A DNA stretch of 64,000 nt from Calendula officinalis (taxonomy: Eukaryota; Streptophyta; Magnoliopsida; Asterales; Asteraceae), in contig OY970835.1 of assembly GCA_963853835.1 (NCBI GenBank), positions 13,336,501 through 13,400,500 on the forward strand, read 5' to 3'. The position numbers and the translations under genes were made by a program. A model generated the notes under the pieces. That model searched no databases. It saw only the letters and a program-made list of their open reading frames with translations, and was not told the origin of the DNA. How positions within the stretch are numbered: position 1 is the first letter of the stretch; every line of letters starts with the position of its first letter. Positions 28,140 through 41,900 of the stretch are shown in pieces.

Positions 28140-30257
28140 TTGTGTGACAAAAGGTGCTATACTAAAACATTCTTAACTTTCAGCTCGGGTGTCCGTTTCA
28201 CGCCCACGAGTAACCAAAATAGTTGGTTCGTTCGTCACTGCCAAGAACAAGTTCGGCCCGAACTCTTCACTGTTCCCGGCCCGAACATCATTTTCGGCCC
28301 GAACTTCAACCTCGGCCCGAACTTCAAACTCGGCCCGAACTCCGACCTCGGCCCGAACATCATCCTCGGCCCGAACACCGTACTTCGGCCCGAACACCAC
28401 TTCCGCCCGAACATCCCACTTCGGCCCGAACACCACTTCGTCCCGAAAATCCCTCTTCGGCCCGAACTCTTCAATATCCAAGATTTTGTGACAAAAGGTG
28501 CTATACTAAAACATTCATAACTTTCAGCTCGGGTGTCCGTTTCACGCCCACGAGTAACCAAAATAGCTGGTTCTTTCATCACTGCCAAGACCAAGTTCGG
28601 GCCGAACTCTTCACTGTTCCCGGCCCGAACTTCATTTTCGGCCCGAACTTCATTTTCGGCCCGAACTTCAACCTCGGCCCGAACTCCGACCTCGTCCCGA
28701 ACTCCAACCTCGGCCCGAACATCATCCTCGGCCCGAACACCGAACTTCGGCCCGAACACAACTTCGGCCCGAACATCCCACTTCGGCCCGAACACCACTT
28801 CGGCCCGAACATCCCTCTTCGGCCCGAACTCTTCGATATCCAAGATTGTGTGACAAAAGGTGCTATACTAAAACATTCATAACTTTCAGCTCGGGTGTCC
28901 GTTTCACGCCCACGAGTAACCTAAATAGCTGGTTCGTTCGTCACTGCCAAGAACAAGTTCGGCCCGAACTCTTCGCTGTTCCCGGCCCGAACTTCATTTT
29001 CGGCCCGAACTTCAACCTCGGCCCGAACATCAACCTCGGCCCGAACTCCGACCTCGGCTCGAACTCCAACCTCGGCCCGAACATCATCCTCGGCCCGAAC
29101 ACCGAACTTCGGCCCGAACACCACTTCGGCACGAACATCCCACTTCGGCCCGAACACCATTTCGGCCCGAACATCCCTCTTCGGCCCGATCTCTTCAATA
29201 TCCAAGATTGTGTGACAAAAGGTGCTATACTAAAACATTCATAACTTTCAGCTCGGGTGTCCGTTTCACGCCCACGAGTAACCAAAATAGCTGGTTCGTT
29301 CGTTACTGCAAAGAACAAGTTCGGCCCGAACTCTTCGCTGTTCCCGGCCCGAACTTCATTTTCGGCCCGCACTTCAACCTCGGCCCGAACATCAACCTCG
29401 GCCCGAACTCCGACCTCGGCCCGAACTCCAACCTCGGCCCGAACATCATCCTCGGCCCGAACACCGAACTTCAGCCCGAACACCACTTCGGCCCGAACAT
29501 CCCACTTCGGCCCGAACATCCCTCTTCGGCCCGATCTCTTCAATATCCAAGATTGTGTGACGAAAGGTGTTATACTAAAACATTCATAACTTTCAGCTCG
29601 GGTGTCCGTTTCACGCCCACGAGTAACCAAAATAGCTGGTTCATTCGTCACTGCCAAGAACAAGTTCGGCCCGAACTCTTCACTGTTCCCGGCCCGAACT
29701 TCATTTTCAGCCCGAACTTCAACCTCGGCCCGAACTTCAACCTCGGCCCGAACTCCGACCTCGTCCCGAACTTCAACTTCGGACCGAACATCATCCTCGG
29801 CCCGAACACCGAACTTCGGCCCGAACACCACTTCGGCCAGAACATCCCACTTCGGCCCGAACACCACTTCGGCCCGAACATCCCTCTTCGGCCCGATCTC
29901 TTCAATATCCAAGATTGTGTCACAAAAGGTGCTATACTAAAACATTCATAACTTTCAGCTCGGGTGTCCGTTTCACGCCCACGAGTAACCAAAATAGCTG
30001 GTTCGTTCGTCACTGCCAAGAACAAGTTCGGCCCGAACTCTTCACTGTTCCCGGCCCGAACTTCATTTTCGGCCCGAACTTCAACCTCGGCCCGAACTTG
30101 AACCTCGGCCCGAACTCCGACCTCGGCCCGAACTTCAACCTCGGCCCGAACATCATCCTCGGCCCGAACACCGAACTTCGGCCCGAACACCACTTCGGCC
30201 CGAACACCACTTCGGCCCGAACATCCCTCTTCGGCCCGAACTCTTCAATATCCAAGA
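28140..30257 (+). repeat. Satellite stretch related to the following 13-mer block
   Basis: Monomers here carry variants found again inside the next block: CATTCTTAACTTTC at 28166, repeated at 30289, 31733, 34846 and 36290; GATTTTGTGAC near 28483; TTCTTTCATCACTGCC near 28570, repeated near 30689 and 35246. The monomers at 28846-29600 resemble those at 32049-32800. This marks an older duplication nested under the 4557-bp one. Confidence 0.65.
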
Positions 30258-33200
30258 TTGTGTGACAAAAGGTGCTATACTAAAACATTCTTAACTTTCA
30301 GCTCGGGTGTCCGTTTCACGCCCACGAGTAACCAAAATAGCTGGTTCGTTCGTCACTGCCAAGAACAAGTTCGGCCCGAACTCTTCACTGTTCCCGGCCC
30401 GAACATCATTTTCGGCCCGAACCTCAACCTCGGCCCGAACTTCAAACTCGGCCCGAACTCCGACCTCGGCCCGAACATCATCCTCGGCCCGAACACCGTA
30501 CTTCGTCCCGAACACCACTTCCGCCCGAACATCCCACTTCGGCCCGAACACCACTTCGTCCCGAACATCCCTCTTCGGCCCGAACTCTTCAATATCCAAG
30601 ATTTTGTGACAAAAGGTGCTATACTAAAACATTCATAACTTTCAGCTCGGGTGTCCGTTTCACGCCCACGAGTAACCAAAATAGCTGGTTCTTTCATCAC
30701 TGCCAAGAACAAGTTCGGCCCGAACTCTTCACTGTTCCCGGCCCTAACTTTATTTTCGGCCCGAACTTCATTTTCGGCACGAACTTCAACCTCGGCCCGA
30801 ACTCCGACCTCGGCCCGAACTCCAACCTCGGCCCGAACATCATCCTCGGCCCGAACATCGAACTTCGGCCCGAACACCACTTCGGCCCGAACACCACTTC
30901 GGCCCGAACTTCCCACTTCGGCCCGAACACCACTTCGGCCCGAACATCCCTCTTCGGCCCGATCTCTTCAATATCCAAGATTGTGTGACAAACGGTGCTA
31001 TACTAAAACATTCATAACTTTCAGCTCGGGTGTCCGTTTCACGCCCACGAGTAACCAAAATAGCTGGTTCGTTCGTTACTGCCAAGAACAAGTTCGGCCC
31101 GAACTCTTCACTGTTCCCGGCCCGAACTTCATTTTCGGCCCGAACTTCAACCTCGGCCCGAACTTCAACCTCGGCCCGAACTCCGACCTCGGCCCGAACT
31201 TCAACCTCGGCCCGAACATCATCCTCGGCCCGAACACCGAACTTCGGCCCGAACACCACTTCGGCCCGAACACCACTTCGGCCCGAACATCCCACTTCGG
31301 CCCGAAGACCACTTCGGCCCGAACATCCCTCTTCGGCCCGAACTCTTCAATATCCAAGATTGTGTGACAAAAGGTGATATACTAAAACATTCATAACTTT
31401 CAGCTCGGGTGTCCGTTTCACGCCCACGAGTAACCAAAATAGCTGGTTCGTTCGTCAGTGCCAAGAACAAGTTCGGCCCGAACACTTCACTGTTCCCGGC
31501 CCGAACATCATTTTCGGCCCGAACTTCAACCTCGGCCCGAACTTCAACCTCGGCCCGAACTCCGACCTCGGCCCGAACTTCAACCTCGGCCCGAACTCCG
31601 ACCTCGGCCCGAACATCATCCTCGGCCCGAACACCGAACTTCGGCCCGAACACCACTTCGGCCCGAACATCCCTCTTCGGCCCGAACTCTTCAATATCCA
31701 AGATTGTGTGACAAAAGGTGCTATACTAAAACATTCTTAACTTTCAGCTCGGGTGTCCGTTTCACGCCCACGAGTAACCAAAATAGTTGGTTCGTTCGTC
31801 ACTGCCAAGAACAAGTTCGGCCCGAACTCTTCACTGTTCCCGGCCCGAACATCATTTTCGGCCCGAACTTCAACCTCGGCCCGAACTTCAAACTCGGCCC
31901 GAACTCCGACCTCGGCCCGAACATCATCCTCGGCCCGAACACCGTACTTCGGCCCGAACACCACTTCCGCCCGAACATCCCACTTCGACCCGAACACCAC
32001 TTCGTCCCGAAAATCCCTCTTCGGCCCGAACTCTTCAATATCCAAGATTTTGTGACAAAAGGTGCTATACTAAAACATTCATAACTTTCAGCTCGGGTGT
32101 CCGTTTCACGCCCACGAGTAACCTAAATAGCTGGTTCGTTCGTCACTGCCAAGAACAAGTTCGGCCCGAACTCTTCGCTGTTCCCGGCCCGAACTTCATT
32201 TTTGGCCCGAACTTCAACCTCGGCCCGAACATCAACCTCGGCCCGAACTCCGACCTCGGCTCGAACTCCAACCTCGGCCCGAACATCATCCTCGGCCCGA
32301 ACACCGAACTTCGGCCCGAACACCACTTCGGCACGAACATCCCACTTCGGCCCGAACACCATTTCGGCCCGAACATCCCTCTTCGGCCCGATCTCTTCAA
32401 TATCCAAGATTGTGTGACAAAAGGTGCTATACTAAAACATTCATAACTTTCAGCTCGGGTGTCCGTTTCACGCCCACGAGTAACCAAAATAGCTGGTTCG
32501 TTCGTTACTGCCAAGAACAAGTTCGGCCCGAACTCTTCGCTGTTCCCGGCCCGAACTTCATTTTCGGCCCGCACTTCAACCTCGGCCCGAACATCAACCT
32601 CGGCCCGAACTCCGACCTCGGCCCGAACTCCAACCTCGGCCCGAACATCATCCTCGGCCCGAACACCGAACTTCAGCCCGAACACCACTTCGGCCCGAAC
32701 ATCCCACTTCGGCCTGAACACCACTTCGGGCCGAACATCCCTCTTCGGCCCGATCTCTTCAATATCCAAGATTGTGTGACAAAAGGTGTTATACTAAAAC
32801 ATTCATAACTTTCAGCTCGGGTGTCCGTTTCACGCCCACGAGTAACCAAAATAGCTGGTTCGTTCGTCACTGCCAAGAACAAGTTCGGCCCGAACTCTTC
32901 ACTGTTCCCGGCCCGAACTTCATTTTCAGCCCGAACTTCAACCTCGGCCCGAACTTCAACCTCGGCCCGAACTCCGACCTCGGCCCGAACTTCAACCTCG
33001 GACCGAACATCATCCTCGGCCCGAACACCGAACTTCGGCCCGAACACCACTTCGGCCCGAACATCCCACTTCGGCCCGAACACCACTTCGGCCCGAACAT
33101 CCCTCTTCGGCCCGATCTCTTCAATATCGAAGATTGTGTGACAAAAGGTGCTATACTAAAACATTCATAACTTTCAGCTCGGGTGTCCGTTTCACGCCCA

Positions 33201-36200
33201 CGAGTAACCAAAATAGCTGGTTCGTTCGTCACTGCCAAGAACAAGTTCGGCCCGAACTCTTCACTGTTCCCGGCCCGAACTTCATTTTCGGCCCGAACTT
33301 CAACCTCGGCCCGAACTTCAACCTCGGCCCGATCTCCGACCTCGGCCCGAACTTCAACCTCGGCCCGAACATCATCCTCGGCCCAAACACCGAACTTCGG
33401 CCCGAACACCACTTCGGCCCGAACACCACTTCGGCCCGAACATCCCTCTTCGGCCCGATCTCTTCAATATCGAAGATTGTGTGACAAAAGGTGTTATACT
33501 AAAACATTCATAACTTTCAGCTCGGATGTCCGTTTCACGCCCACGAGTAACCAAAATAGCTGGTTCGTTCGTCACTGCCAAGAACAAGTTCGGCCCGAAC
33601 TCTTCACTGTTCCCGGCCCGAACTTCATTTTCGGCCCGAACTTCAACCTCGGCCCGAACTTCAACCTCGGCCCGAACTCCGACCTCGGCCCGAACTTCAA
33701 ACTCGGCCCGAACATCATCCTCGGCCCGAACACCGAACTTCGGCCCGAACACCACTTCGGCCCGAACACCACTTCGGCCCGAACATCCCTCTTCGGCCCG
33801 AACTCTTCAATATCCAAGATTGTGTGACAAAAGGTGCTATACTAAAACATTCATAACTTTCAGCTCGGGTGTCCGTTTCACGCCCACGAGTAACCAAAAT
33901 AGCTGGTTCGTTCGTCACTACCAAGAACAAGTTCGGCCCGAACTTTTCACTGTTCCCGGCCCGAACATCATTTTCGACCCGAACTTCAACCTCGGCCCGA
34001 ACTTCAACCTCAGCTCGAACTCCGACCTCAGCCCGAACTTCAACCTCGGCCCGAACATCATCCTCGGCCCGAACACCACTTCGGCCCGAACATCCCACTT
34101 CGACCCGAACACCACTTCGGCCCGAACATCCCTCTTCGGCCCGAACTCTTCAATATCCAAGATTGTGTGACAAAAGGTGCTATACTAAAACATTCATAAC
34201 TTTCAGCTCGGGTGTCCGTTTCACGCCCACGAGTAACCAAAATAGCTGGTTCGTTCGTCACTGCCATGAACAAGTTCAGCCCGAACTCTTCACTGTTCCC
34301 GGCCCGAACTTCATTTTCGGCCCGAACTTCAACCTCGGCTCGAACTTAAACCTCCGCCCGACGTCCGACCTCGGCCCGAACTTCAACCTCGGCCCGAACA
34401 TCATCCTCGGCCCGAACACCGAACTTCGGCCCGAACACCACTTCGGCCCGAACATCCCTCTTCGGCCCGAACTCTTCAATATCCAAGATTGTGTGACAAA
34501 AGGTGCTATACTAAAACATTCATAACTTTCAGCTCGGGTGACCGTTTCACGCCCACGAGTAACCAAAATAGCTGGTTCGTTCGTCACTGCCAAGAACAAG
34601 TTCGGCCCGAACTCTTCACTGTTCCCGGCCCGAACATCATTTTCGGCCCGAACTTCAACCTCGGCCCGAACTTGAACCTCGGCCCGAACTCCGACCTCGG
34701 CCCGAACTTCAACCTCGGCCCGAACATCATCCTCGGCCCGAACACCGAACTTCGGCCCGAACACCACTTCGGCCCGAACATCCCTCTTCGGCCCGAACTC
34801 TTCAATATCCAAGATTGTGTGACAAAAGGTGCTATACTAAAACATTCTTAACTTTCAGCTCGGGTGTCCGTTTCACGCCCACGAGTAACCAAAATAGCTG
34901 GTTCGTTCGTCACTGCCAAGAACAAGTTCGGCCCGAACTCTTCACTGTTCCCGGCCCGAACATCATTTTCGGCCCGAACCTCAACCTCGGCCCGAACTTC
35001 AAACTCGGCCCGAACTCCGACCTCGGCCCGAACATCATCCTCGGCCCGAACACCGTACTTCGTCCCGAACACCACTTCCGCCCGAACATCCCACTTCGGC
35101 CCGAACACCACTTCGTCCCGAACATCCCTCTTCGGCCCGAACTCTTCAATATCCAAGATTTTGTGACAAAAGGTGCTATACTAAAACATTCATAACTTTC
35201 AGCTCGGGTGTCCGTTTCACGCCCACGAGTAACCAAAATAGCTGGTTCTTTCATCACTGCCAAGAACAAGTTCGGCCCGAACTCTTCACTGTTCCCGGCC
35301 CTAACTTTATTTTCGGCCCGAACTTCATTTTCGGCACGAACTTCAACCTCGGCCCGAACTCCGACCTCGGCCCGAACTCCAACCTCGGCCCGAACATCAT
35401 CCTCGGCCCGAACATCGAACTTCGGCCCGAACACCACTTCGGCCCGAACACCACTTCGGCCCGAACTTCCCACTTCGGCCCGAACACCACTTCGGCCCGA
35501 ACATCCCTCTTCGGCCCGATCTCTTCAATATCCAAGATTGTGTGACAAACGGTGCTATACTAAAACATTCATAACTTTCAGCTCGGGTGTCCGTTTCACG
35601 CCCACGAGTAACCAAAATAGCTGGTTCGTTCGTTACTGCCAAGAACAAGTTCGGCCCGAACTCTTCACTGTTCCCGGCCCGAACTTCATTTTCGGCCCGA
35701 ACTTCAACCTCGGCCCGAACTTCAACCTCGGCCCGAACTCCGACCTCGGCCCGAACTTCAACCTCGGCCCGAACATCATCCTCGGCCCGAACACCGAACT
35801 TCGGCCCGAACACCACTTCGGCCCGAACACCACTTCGGCCCGAACATCCCACTTCGGCCCGAAGACCACTTCGGCCCGAACATCCCTCTTCGGCCCGAAC
35901 TCTTCAATATCCAAGATTGTGTGACAAAAGGTGATATACTAAAACATTCATAACTTTCAGCTCGGGTGTCCGTTTCACGCCCACGAGTAACCAAAATAGC
36001 TGGTTCGTTCGTCAGTGCCAAGAACAAGTTCGGCCCGAACACTTCACTGTTCCCGGCCCGAACATCATTTTCGGCCCGAACTTCAACCTCGGCCCGAACT
36101 TCAACCTCGGCCCGAACTCCGACCTCGGCCCGAACTTCAACCTCGGCCCGAACTCCGACCTCGGCCCGAACATCATCCTCGGCCCGAACACCGAACTTCG

Positions 36201-38960
36201 GCCCGAACACCACTTCGGCCCGAACATCCCTCTTCGGCCCGAACTCTTCAATATCCAAGATTGTGTGACAAAAGGTGCTATACTAAAACATTCTTAACTT
36301 TCAGCTCGGGTGTCCGTTTCACGCCCACGAGTAACCAAAATAGTTGGTTCGTTCGTCACTGCCAAGAACAAGTTCGGCCCGAACTCTTCACTGTTCCCGG
36401 CCCGAACATCATTTTCGGCCCGAACTTCAACCTCGGCCCGAACTTCAAACTCGGCCCGAACTCCGACCTCGGCCCGAACATCATCCTCGGCCCGAACACC
36501 GTACTTCGGCCCGAACACCACTTCCGCCCGAACATCCCACTTCGACCCGAACACCACTTCGTCCCGAAAATCCCTCTTCGGCCCGAACTCTTCAATATCC
36601 AAGATTTTGTGACAAAAGGTGCTATACTAAAACATTCATAACTTTCAGCTCGGGTGTCCGTTTCACGCCCACGAGTAACCTAAATAGCTGGTTCGTTCGT
36701 CACTGCCAAGAACAAGTTCGGCCCGAACTCTTCGCTGTTCCCGGCCCGAACTTCATTTTTGGCCCGAACTTCAACCTCGGCCCGAACATCAACCTCGGCC
36801 CGAACTCCGACCTCGGCTCGAACTCCAACCTCGGCCCGAACATCATCCTCGGCCCGAACACCGAACTTCGGCCCGAACACCACTTCGGCACGAACATCCC
36901 ACTTCGGCCCGAACACCAGTTCGGCCCGAACATCCCTCTTCGGCCCGATCTCTTCAATATCCAAGATTGTGTGACAAAAGGTGTTATACTAAAACATTCA
37001 TAACTTTCAGCTCGGGTGTCCGTTTCACGCCCACGAGTAACCAAAATAGCTGGTTCGTTCGTCACTGCCAAGAACAAGTTCGGCCCGAACTCTTCACTGT
37101 TCCCGGCCCGAACTTCATTTTCAGCCCGAACTTCAACCTCGGCCCGAACTTCAACCTCGGCCCGAACTCCGACCTCGGCCCGAACTTCAACCTCGGACCG
37201 AACATCATCCTCGGCCCGAACACCGAACTTCGGCCCGAACACCACTTCGGCCCGAACATCCCACTTCGGCCCGAACACCACTTCGGCCCGAACATCCCTC
37301 TTCGGCCCGATCTCTTCAATATCGAAGATTGTGTGACAAAAGGTGCTATACTAAAACATTCATAACTTTCAGCTCGGGTGTCCGTTTCACGCCCACGAGT
37401 AACCAAAATAGCTGGTTCGTTCGTCACTGCCAAGAACAAGTTCGGCCCGAACTCTTCACTGTTCCCGGCCCGAACTTCATTTTCGGCCCGAACTTCAACC
37501 TCGGCCCGAACTTCAACCTCGGCCCGATCTCCGACCTCGGCCCGAACTTCAACCTCGGCCCGAACATCATCCTCGGCCCAAACACCGAACTTCGGCCCGA
37601 ACACCACTTCGGCCCGAACACCACTTCGGCCCGAACATCCCTCTTCGGCCCGATCTCTTCAATATCCAAGATTGTGTGACAAAAGGTGTTATACTAAAAC
37701 ATTCATAACTTTCAGCTCGGATGTCCGTTTCACGCCCACGAGTAACCAAAATAGCTGGTTCGTTCGTCACTGCCAAGAACAAGTTCGGCCCGAACTCTTC
37801 ACTGTTCCCGGCCCGAAGTTCATTTTCGGCCCGAACTTCAACCTCGGCCCGAACTTCAACCTCGGCCCGAACTCCGACCTCGGCCCGAACTTCAAACTCG
37901 GCCCGAACATCATCCTCGGCCCGAACACCGAACTTCGGCCCGAACACCACTTCGGCCCGAACACCACTTCGGCCCGAACATCCCTCTTCGGCCCGAACTC
38001 TTCAATATCCAAGATTGTGTGACAAAAGGTGCTATACTAAAAAATTCATAACTTTCAGCTCGGGTGTCCGTTTCACGCCCACGAGTAACCAAAATAGCTG
38101 GTTCGTTCGTCACTACCAAGAACAAGTTCGGCCCGAACTTTTCACTGTTCCCGGCCCGAACATCATTTTCGACCCGAACTTCAACCTCGGCCCGAACTTC
38201 AACCTCAGCTCGAACTCCGACCTCAGCCCGAACTTCAACCTCGGCCCGAACATCATCCTCGGCCCGAACACCACTTCGGCCCGAACATCCCACTTCGGCC
38301 CGAACACCACTTCGGCCCGAACATCCCTCTTCGGCCCGAACTCTTCAATATCCAAGATTGTGTGACAAAAGGTGCTATACTAAAACATTCATAACTTTCA
38401 GCTCGGGTGTCCGTTTCACGCCCACGAGTAACCAAAATAGCTGGTTCGTTCGTCACTGCCATGAACAAGTTCAGCCCGAACTCTTCACTGTTCCCGGCCC
38501 GAACTTCATTTTCGGCCCGAACTTCAACCTCGGCTCGAACTTAAACCTCCGCCCGACGTCCGACCTCGGCCCGAACTTCAACCTCGGCCCGAACATCATC
38601 CTCGGCCCGAACACCGAACTTCGGCCCGAACACCACTTCGGCCCGAACATCCCTCTTCGGCCCGAACTCTTCAATATCCAAGATTGTGTGACAAAAGGTG
38701 CTATACTAAAACATTCATAACTTTCAGCTCGGGTGACCGTTTCACGCCCACGAGTAACCAAAATAGCTGGTTCGTTCGTCACTGCCAAGAACAAGTTCGG
38801 CCCGAACTCTTCACTGTTCCCGGCCCGAACATCATTTTCGGCCCGAACTTCAACCTCGGCCCGAACTTCAACCTCGGCCCGAACTCCGACCTCGGCCCGA
38901 ACTTCAACCTCGGCCCGAACATCATCCTCGGCCCGAACACCGAACTTCGGCCCGAACACC
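30258..38960 (+). repeat. Higher-order repeat block, 13-mer of 4557 bp (two copies, almost identical)
   Basis: Positions 30258-34814 recur from 34815. The first 2.1 kb (30258 to about 32350) and its partner (34815 to about 36900) look identical by eye, down to rare variants such as GTGACAAACGGTG at 30987/35544, TTCGTCAGTGCC at 31451/36008 and ATTTTTGGCCCG near 32199/36756. After that the second copy lacks one 362-bp monomer (the equivalent of about 32410-32771), so the offset becomes 4195 bp up to about 38960. Thirteen monomers make up the first copy. The near-perfect match argues for a very recent duplication, or for a collapse or expansion error in assembly. Confidence 0.8.
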
Positions 38961-41900
38961 ACTTCGGCCCGAACATCCCACTTCGGCCCGAACACCACTT
39001 CGGCCCGAACATCCCTCTTCGGCCCGAACTCTTCAATATCCAAATTGTGTGACAAAAGGTGCTATACTAAAACATTCATAACTTTCAGCTCGGGTGTCCG
39101 TTTCACGCCCACGAGTAACCAAAATAGCTGGTTCGTTCGTCACTGCCATGAACAAGTTCTGCCCGAACTCTTCACTGATCCCGGCCCGAACTTCATTTTC
39201 GGCCCGAACTTCAACCTCGGCTCGAACTTCAAACTCCGCCCGACGTCCGACCTCAGCCCGAACTTCAACCTCGGCCCGAACATCATCCTCGGCCCGAACA
39301 CCGAACTTCGGCCCGAACACCACTTCGGCCCGAACATCCCACTTCGGCCCGAACACCACTTCGGCCCGAACATCCCTCTTCGGCCCGAACTCTTCGATAT
39401 CCAAGATTGTGTGAAAAAGGTTCCATACTAAAACATTCATAACTTTCAGCTCGGGTGTCCGTTTCACGCCCACGAGTAACCAAAATAGCTGGTTCGTTCG
39501 TCACTGCCAAGAACAAGTTCTGCCCGAACTCTTCACTGTTCCCGGCCCAAACTTCATTTTCGGCCCGAACTGCAACCTCGGCTCGAACTTCAACCTCGGC
39601 CCGACGTCCGACCTCGGCCCGAACTTCAACCTCGGCCCGAACATCATCCTCGGCCCGAACACCGAGCTTCGGCCCGAACATCTCACTTCGGCCCGAACAC
39701 CACTTCGGCCCGAACATCCCTCTTCGGCCCGATCTCTTCAATATCCAAGATTGTGTGACAAAAGGTGCTATACTAAAACATTCATAACTTTCAGCTCGGG
39801 TGTCCGTTTCACGCCCACGAGTAACCAAAATAGTTGGTTCGTTCGTCACTGCCAAGAACAAGTTCGGCCCGAACTCTTCACTGTTCCCGGCCCAAACTTC
39901 ATTTTCGGCCCGAACTTCAACCTCGGCCCGAACTTCAACCTCGGCCCGAACTCCGACCTCGGCCCGAACTTCAACCTCGGCCCGAACATCATCCTCGGCC
40001 CGAACACAGAACTTCGGCCCGAACACCACTTCGGCCCGAACACCACTTCGGCCCGAACACCACTTCGGCCCGAACATCCCACTTCGACCCGAACACCACT
40101 TCGGCCCGAACATCCCACTTCGGCCTGATCTCTTCAATATCCAAGATTGTGTGACAAAAGGTGCTATACTAAAACATTCATAACCTTCAGCTCGGGTGTC
40201 CGTTTCACGCCCACGAGTAACCAAAATAGCTGGTTCGTTCGTCACTGCCAAGAACAAGTTCGGCCCGAACTCTTCACTGTTCCCGGCCCGAACTTCATTT
40301 TCGGTCCGAACTTCAACCTCGGCCCGAACTCCGACCTCGGTCCGAACTTCAACCTCGGCCCGAACATCATCCTCGGCCCGAACACTGAACTTCGGCCCGA
40401 ACACCACTTCGGCCCGAACATCTCACTTCGGCCCGAACACCACTTCGGCCCGAACATCCCTCTTCGGCCCGAACTCTTCAATATCCAAGATTGTGTGACA
40501 AAAGGTGCTATACTAAAACATTCATAACTTTCAGCTCGGGTGTCCGTTTCACGCCCACGAATAACCAAAATAGCTGGTTCGTTCGTCACTTCCAAGAACA
40601 AGTTCGGCCCGAACTCTTCACTGTTCCCGGCCCGAACTTCATTTTCGGCCCGAAATTCAACCTCGGCCCGAACTTCAACCTCGGCCCGAACTTCAACCTC
40701 GGTCCGAACTTCAACCTCGGCCCGAACTCCGACCTCGGCCCGAACTTCAACCTCGGCCCGAACATCATCCTCGGCCCGAACACCGAACTTCGGCCCGAAC
40801 ACCACTTCGGCCCGAACATCCCACTTCGGCCCGAACACCACTTCGGCCCGAACATCCCTCTTCGGCCCGAACTCTTCAATATCCAAGATTGTGTGACAAA
40901 AGGTGCTATACTAAAACATTCATAACTTTCAGCTCGGGTGTCCGTTTCACGCCCACGAGTAACCAAAATAGCTGGTTCGTTCGTCACTGCCAAGAACAAG
41001 TTCGGCCCGAACTCTTCACTGTTCCCGGCCCGAACTTCATTTTCGGACCGAACTTCATTTTCGGCCCGAACTTCAACCTCGGCCCGAACTCCGACCTCGG
41101 CCCGAACTCCAACCTCGGCCCAGACATCATCCTCGGCCCGAACACCGAACTTCGGCCCGAACACCACTTCGGCCCGAACACCACTTCGGCCCGAACACCA
41201 CTTCGGCCTAAACATCCCACTTCGGCCCGAACACCACTTCGGCCCGAACATCCCTCTTCGGCCCGATCTCTTCAATATCCAAGATCGTGTGACAAAAGGT
41301 GCTATACTAAAACATTCATAGCTTTCAGCTCGGGTGTTCGTTTCACGCCCACGAGTAACCAAAATAGCTGGTTCGTTCGTCACTGCCAAGAACAAGTTTG
41401 GCCCGAACGCTTCACTGTTCCCGGCCCGAACTTCAACCTCAGCCCGAACTTCGACCTCAGCCCGAACTTCAACCTCGGCCCGAACATCATCCTCGGCCCG
41501 AACACCGAACTTCGGCCCGAACACCACTTCGGTCTGAACATCCCACTTCAACCCGAACACCACTTCGGCCCGAACATCCCTCTTCGGCCTGAACTCATCA
41601 ATATCCAAGATTGTGTGACAAAAGGTGCTATACTAAAACATTCTTAACTTTCAGCTCGGGTGTCCGTTTCACGCCCACGAGTAACCAAAATAGCTGGTTC
41701 GTTCGTCACTGCCAAGAACAAATTCGGCCCGAACTCTTCACTGTTCCCGGCCCGAACTTCATTTTCGGCCCGAACTTCATTTTCGGCCCGAACTTCAACC
41801 TCGGCCCGAACTCCGACCTCGGCCCGAACTTCAACCTCGGCCCGAACATCATCCTCGGCCCGGACACCGAACTTCGGCCCGAACATCCCACTTCGGCCCG

